From: Epithemia pelagica
Lineage: Eukaryota > Bacillariophyta > Bacillariophyceae > Surirellales > Surirellaceae
NCBI GenBank assembly: GCA_946965045.2
Contig: OX337228.1
Location: forward strand, 2,418,001-2,482,000
Reading direction: 5' to 3'
DNA length: 64,000 nucleotides
Positions 60,045 to 64,000 of the stretch are shown here, one piece after another. Within the stretch, counting starts at the first letter, position 1; every line of letters starts with the position of its first letter. The notes beneath the pieces are model-generated. The model ran no database searches. It was not told the DNA's origin and worked only from the letters and a program-made list of their open reading frames with translations. Position numbers and translations under genes: made by a program.

Positions 60045-63000
60045 ATGACGACGACGACACGTTCGACGACGAGGAATGGTACGGCGAGTACCGCCAAGGG
60101 GAACCCGAAGGACGACGAACCTGGTTCAACCGGGGGAAGCGTGAAGGGAACTCCTCGGAATGGCGTTCCGGATGGTGTTTCAACCATGGGGACGGCCGCC
60201 CGTATGAACGGGATAGGAAGTCCTGGCGCAGGAGCCGGTGACTGGACCGGGGGAAATCCCGGAATGGCCAGTGCTCGCGGAGAGACTGGCGGCAGCGCTC
60301 GTGGTGGACACGGCGCTGGGGGCGCCGCAGGAGGCGCTGGCGAAGGTGCAGGAGGCACCGGAGGTGCAGGAGGTACTGGAGGTACCGGAGGCACAGGAGG
60401 AGGCGCAGGAGGCGCCGGAGGAGGCGCCGGTGGTGGCGCTGGAGGAGGCGCCGGAGAAGGCGCTGGAGGAGGCGCCGGAGGAGGCGCTGGTGGCGCCGGA
60501 GGAGGAGGCGGAGCCGGCGGTGGTGCCGGCGGTGGAGGCGGTGGTGGACATGGTGGAGGTCCGGGAGCAGGAATTCCCCTTCCCCTGTCGGCCGTTGGCC
60601 TTGCCCTTACCGTTTGTGGTGCGAACCCAACCGAAGTCATGGCACTTGAAGTTACGGAGAGGCTTAATACCCTCCAAGCATTCGGACGCATGTCCTCCGA
60701 AGATGTGTCGCAGCTTGCGTCGCGACTTGAAAAACGGAATCCCCCAGTAAGTATTCCCACGGGGGTTGTCCTCAACATTCAAGGACTATGCTTCTGGGCA
60801 GCACGTGCTCGTCGTCAAGGCCGGGTAGTACATGCGGGAGATTTTGATGCTTCGGCCCTAGCTAGCTCCTTAGATGACATGGAGATCGAGAACAACAAGG
60901 ACTCGTCTCCTGACATCAAGCCCGATATCCTCAAGGAGGACTCGTGGGAGGAGTGGAGCTTGGAGTTTCCTACGTACTTGTCTCATGTACTAGGTAAACA
61001 GAAAGCGGCTCTAGACTATGTTATCCGTCCTGAGTTGGAACCAGGGCATGTATTTGCCTCCACGAGGGAGCAAGAAATGTACAGCTACCCTTTGAGGGGG
61101 CCGTTCTATCGCGAAGATAACAGACAGGTGTTCCGGTTGCTGAGTGACCGGGTCAAGGACCAGCCGGCCACCTGGATCCAGCCGTTCCAGGCCCAGCAAG
61201 ACGGCCGTGGGGCGTGGCTAGCACTGGTCAACCACTATGATGGTGGTGGCCAGAAAGAGAAACGTATCATCAAGGCGGAAAACGTTTTGTCCAACCTGTT
61301 CTACAACAATGAACGTGTGTTCAGCTTCGATGCCTATTCGGCTCAGCTGTTGCGTGCCTTCCGCACTCTGGACTCAACCCCAAATCGTCGCATGCCATCC
61401 AACCAGGTAAAGGTTTTGTTGGATAATATCAAGATTTCTACGGCCGAGTTCGCCGTAATTAAAGGCCATGTCCGAAGCAACTTTCGGTCCGACCTTCATG
61501 CTGCCATCTCGTATATCTCCACCGAAGTCTCCGAATTGTTCCCGCAAGCGGTTCTTGGGGGGAGTAATCGTCAAGCCCGTCATCGGTTCATTTCCGAGGC
61601 AAACACACACGACAACAACCGCTCGCGTCACATCCAAGGATTGAGCCATTCGAATGGCATTTACACCATGTATGGTGTGGACGTGACCGACGTGATGCGG
61701 CGCTTCACCGACCAGGAAATGGCAACGCTTGGGACGACTGGACAACAGTACGTCTTCCAGGAACGTGCCAGGATTCGGGGACAACAAGGGGGAGGACGAT
61801 ACCCTGGCAGTCGCGGTGGCCGCGGCGGGGGACGTGGTCGGGGCGGTGGCGCCGGACGTGGCGCAGCGGGGAACGATGGCCGACGGGTTGCCGAGATCCA
61901 GACAGGAGACGAAAATCGGGAGCCGCAACGGGACGCCGGAGGAGCGGCACAGAACGACCGAGGGGGCACGAATGGTCGTCGATTCGGACCTGGGGCGTAT
62001 GGCACAGCAGATGGGGCTGGCGGTGATCGAGACGTTGGGATGATCACTTGCGGGCCCAAACGACAAGTCGGCAAGGTCGAGAAAGGTTGGTTGTTGGACC
62101 AATCGAAGACGGGGGAACCAGCCATGGGGCGCAACGAAATGGACACCATGGCGGACACATGTTGTGCCGGTATCAACTGGACGCTTGTGGAAACTACCGG
62201 TTTGGAATGCGCAGTGAATGATTTCGCTGGCAACCAGGTTGGTGAACAACACGTCCCGGTGGCGACTTGTGCCACCTTGATCCGTGAAGGCAAGACAGGA
62301 ATTGAGACAATTGTGATTGGACACCAGATGTTGTGGTTTGGATCCAAGCTAGATAAAACTCTGTTAAACCAAAACCAGATCCGACATGCCGGGCATACTG
62401 TCTGGGACGACCCAACCCGCCAGGGAGAAGAAGGATTTGGTATCTGGGCGGATGGTGTCATGATCCCGTTTCAAGTGAAAGGGACAGTCGTGTACTTCGA
62501 ATCACGCGCGCCGAGCCACCAAGAAATCGAAAGTTTGCCTCACATTGTGATCACGCGACAGGAATTGTGGGAGCCCAAGATGGTCGACCTGTCTCGCGTG
62601 GGTGCGAGCCTGTACGAAGACGCATATGCGCTGAGTATGGCCGAAATCGGCCGGGTCTCGAGCGTCCTCGACCCAGATGCCTTCAATCGGGCACTAGCAT
62701 CCGTGCAACAAGTGGAAACTGAAAGACACTCGGGAGTGTCGGCCGAGTCATTGAGTCGCAAATGGAAGGTAGGTCTCCAGACCGCGCGACAGACCCTCCG
62801 AGTGACCACCCAACAAGGCATCAGGACTGCCGTTGCACCTATCACGCGGCGGTATCGGGTAGACAATCTAGCCCTACACAGAAATCGCTTGCAGACAATG
62901 ATTTATACGGATACTCTATTTAGCAAGACCATGTCTTTGGCCGGGAATAAATGTGCCCAAGTGTTTACCGATGGTCGATTTACCGCGGTCTATCCCTTGA

Positions 63001-64000
63001 CGACCAAGGCACATGCCGGCCAAGCCCTTGCCGATTTCATCGACCAAGTGGGTGTCCCTGATCGCCTCACGGCGGATTTAGCGGGGGAACAAACAGGAGC
63101 GTCCACCATGTTCACCAAACTCACTCGATACCATCGAATCGACCTCCACTGGTCAGAAAAGGGCACGAGCAAGCAAAACCACAAGGCCGAGCGAGAAATT
63201 GGTCTCCTCAAGCAGCGGTGGCGCCGTCGCATGACCGATAAACAAGTCCCTAAGCGTCTTTGGGACTATGGCCTCGTATATGAGGCCGGTCTCCTCAGCC
63301 GAGTCGCCCGGGGACCAGACGGCCGTACCGGCTTGGAACGACTCACTGGGGAGACGCCCGATATCTCCGAATGGATCGACTTCCAGTTTTACAACCTGGT
63401 GTGGTATCATACTAACCAAAAGGCCGATGCCACGGAAGACCAATACCAGTTGGGGTACTGGCTGGGCATAGCACATCGCATCGGGAGTGACTTGTGCTAT
63501 TGGGTGTTGACGAAATCGGGCAAGGTTGTCGCCCGAACAACCGTGCAGCACGTGACCAAGGACGACCAGGAGAAGGAAGAAATCCGCGAGAAGATACGGG
63601 ATTTTAGGTTGATTGTTGAAAACAGATTAGATGATACCAATTTCACCGACGACGGGGACGGAAAGCCGGGGTATCTGGAGGACGTCGTCGAGGATGACGA
63701 CGCGACGGAAGGAAGACGGGGACTTGTCCCTACCGACGAAGAGTATGACCAAATGGTCCAGGAGGAGGCTCCTGATGCGGATGAGATAGAGAACGAGTAC
63801 GACGAGTACATCGGTTCCCAGATCCGCATGGATATTGGCGGAGAAGAGCTCATCGGCACCGTAATGAAGAGACAGAAGGGGTTAGACGGCAAGCCCATAG
63901 GTCGAAAGAATAAGAACCCCATCTTCGATACCCGTACTTACGAGGTGAAATTCCCGGGCGGGATAATCCATGAATATACGGCGAACGTGGTAGCGGAGAA
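60045..64000 (+). CDS. gag-pol: Third copia-type element: gag-pol polyprotein, 5' part (partial)
   Basis: From the ATG at 60045 the frame is open to the window end (over 1318 codons); frame was checked at several points. Residues 80-185 are a low-complexity glycine/alanine tract. A gag region follows with W-L-A-L-V-N-H-Y and L-L-R-A-F as in copia gag. An R-G-G/R-G-R-G tail stands where a zinc knuckle would be expected. The protease-like motif is M-D-T-M-A-D-T-C. The integrase has Y-T-D-T-L-F, T-A-D-L-A-G-E-Q and the N-H-K-A-E-R-E glutamate. The frame then reaches the connector to reverse transcriptase, which is outside the window. Gag and pol are in one frame here without the UGA of the outer element. 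Relationship to that element is clear from shared motifs. Confidence 0.92.
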   Translation, partial: MTTTTRSTTRNGTASTAKGNPKDDEPGSTGGSVKGTPRNGVPDGVSTMGTAARMNGIGSPGAGAGDWTGGNPGMASARGETGGSARGGHGAGGAAGGAGEGAGGTGGAGGTGGTGGTGGGAGGAGGGAGGGAGGGAGEGAGGGAGGGAGGAGGGGGAGGGAGGGGGGGHGGGPGAGIPLPLSAVGLALTVCGANPTEVMALEVTERLNTLQAFGRMSSEDVSQLASRLEKRNPPVSIPTGVVLNIQGLCFWAARARRQGRVVHAGDFDASALASSLDDMEIENNKDSSPDIKPDILKEDSWEEWSLEFPTYLSHVLGKQKAALDYVIRPELEPGHVFASTREQEMYSYPLRGPFYREDNRQVFRLLSDRVKDQPATWIQPFQAQQDGRGAWLALVNHYDGGGQKEKRIIKAENVLSNLFYNNERVFSFDAYSAQLLRAFRTLDSTPNRRMPSNQVKVLLDNIKISTAEFAVIKGHVRSNFRSDLHAAISYISTEVSELFPQAVLGGSNRQARHRFISEANTHDNNRSRHIQGLSHSNGIYTMYGVDVTDVMRRFTDQEMATLGTTGQQYVFQERARIRGQQGGGRYPGSRGGRGGGRGRGGGAGRGAAGNDGRRVAEIQTGDENREPQRDAGGAAQNDRGGTNGRRFGPGAYGTADGAGGDRDVGMITCGPKRQVGKVEKGWLLDQSKTGEPAMGRNEMDTMADTCCAGINWTLVETTGLECAVNDFAGNQVGEQHVPVATCATLIREGKTGIETIVIGHQMLWFGSKLDKTLLNQNQIRHAGHTVWDDPTRQGEEGFGIWADGVMIPFQVKGTVVYFESRAPSHQEIESLPHIVITRQELWEPKMVDLSRVGASLYEDAYALSMAEIGRVSSVLDPDAFNRALASVQQVETERHSGVSAESLSRKWKVGLQTARQTLRVTTQQGIRTAVAPITRRYRVDNLALHRNRLQTMIYTDTLFSKTMSLAGNKCAQVFTDGRFTAVYPLTTKAHAGQALADFIDQVGVPDRLTADLAGEQTGASTMFTKLTRYHRIDLHWSEKGTSKQNHKAEREIGLLKQRWRRRMTDKQVPKRLWDYGLVYEAGLLSRVARGPDGRTGLERLTGETPDISEWIDFQFYNLVWYHTNQKADATEDQYQLGYWLGIAHRIGSDLCYWVLTKSGKVVARTTVQHVTKDDQEKEEIREKIRDFRLIVENRLDDTNFTDDGDGKPGYLEDVVEDDDATEGRRGLVPTDEEYDQMVQEEAPDADEIENEYDEYIGSQIRMDIGGEELIGTVMKRQKGLDGKPIGRKNKNPIFDTRTYEVKFPGGIIHEYTANVVAE

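Noticed and set aside
60238-60750. Acidic plus-strand ORF and opposite-strand proline/serine ORFs in the Gly tract
   Set aside because: They arise from GGAGGCGC repeats in other frames of gag, and the gag frame continues through without a stop.
1-64000. tRNA, rRNA or CRISPR arrays
   Set aside because: I looked for T-loop-like GGTTCRANYCC patterns and spaced direct repeats and found none that held up; a tRNAscan-type search was not possible.

Overview
The window looks like nuclear DNA of a diatom, probably a pennate one. The evidence is indirect but consistent. Genes are compact, with few introns of about 75-230 nt. Several N-termini look like diatom plastid leaders, a signal peptide followed by an aromatic residue at the predicted cleavage site (46960, 33267, 48351). 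There is a membrane-anchored leucine-rich-repeat protein of the kind expanded in diatoms. Three Ty1/copia-type retrotransposons resemble the diatom CoDi elements. The species cannot be named from the sequence.

Layout. 1-9300: the catalytic half of a DCP2 mRNA-decapping Nudix enzyme (runs off the left edge), a divergent DENND4-like Rab exchange factor with one intron, and a type II membrane glycosyltransferase-like protein. 9481-24295: a nested transposon block on the minus strand. An outer 6.4-kb element (132-bp terminal repeats) carries gag and pol in one frame separated by a single UGA. It is split inside gag by an 8.4-kb inner element with apparently identical 783-bp LTRs and an ACCCC target duplication. 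The inner element has an unfamiliar 259-aa ORF between its 5' LTR and its gag-pol.

24894-51101: dense host genes. They are organellar Phe-tRNA synthetase, a possible glomulin/ALF4-type helical protein, a secreted cystatin, a secreted single-pass protein, a sulfotransferase-like protein, a glutathionyl-hydroquinone reductase, a PAQR/hemolysin-III membrane protein, a U2AF65-like splicing factor, an unknown protein, AP-4 sigma, a PPP4R2-like subunit, exosome CSL4, a coiled-coil protein with a cyclophilin-like end, a DIX-like/auxilin-J-domain fusion, a plastid CP12-like protein and an RNB exoribonuclease. RNA turnover recurs (DCP2, CSL4, RNB), as does membrane traffic (DENND4, AP-4, auxilin-like, myosin), but these genes are interspersed and nothing suggests an operon-like unit.

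51172-59693: a 1659-aa myosin with IQ motifs, coiled coil, ankyrin repeats and a FYVE-like finger. Next comes a 910-bp terminal-inverted-repeat element holding a Myb/SANT-like ORF, then a four-exon transmembrane LRR protein. 59985-64000: the 5' part of a third copia-type element on the plus strand. Its gag begins with a long glycine-rich tract and its gag-pol frame is open through the right edge.

Exon joins were inferred by eye from splice consensus, frame and family resemblance. No alignment or database search was run.
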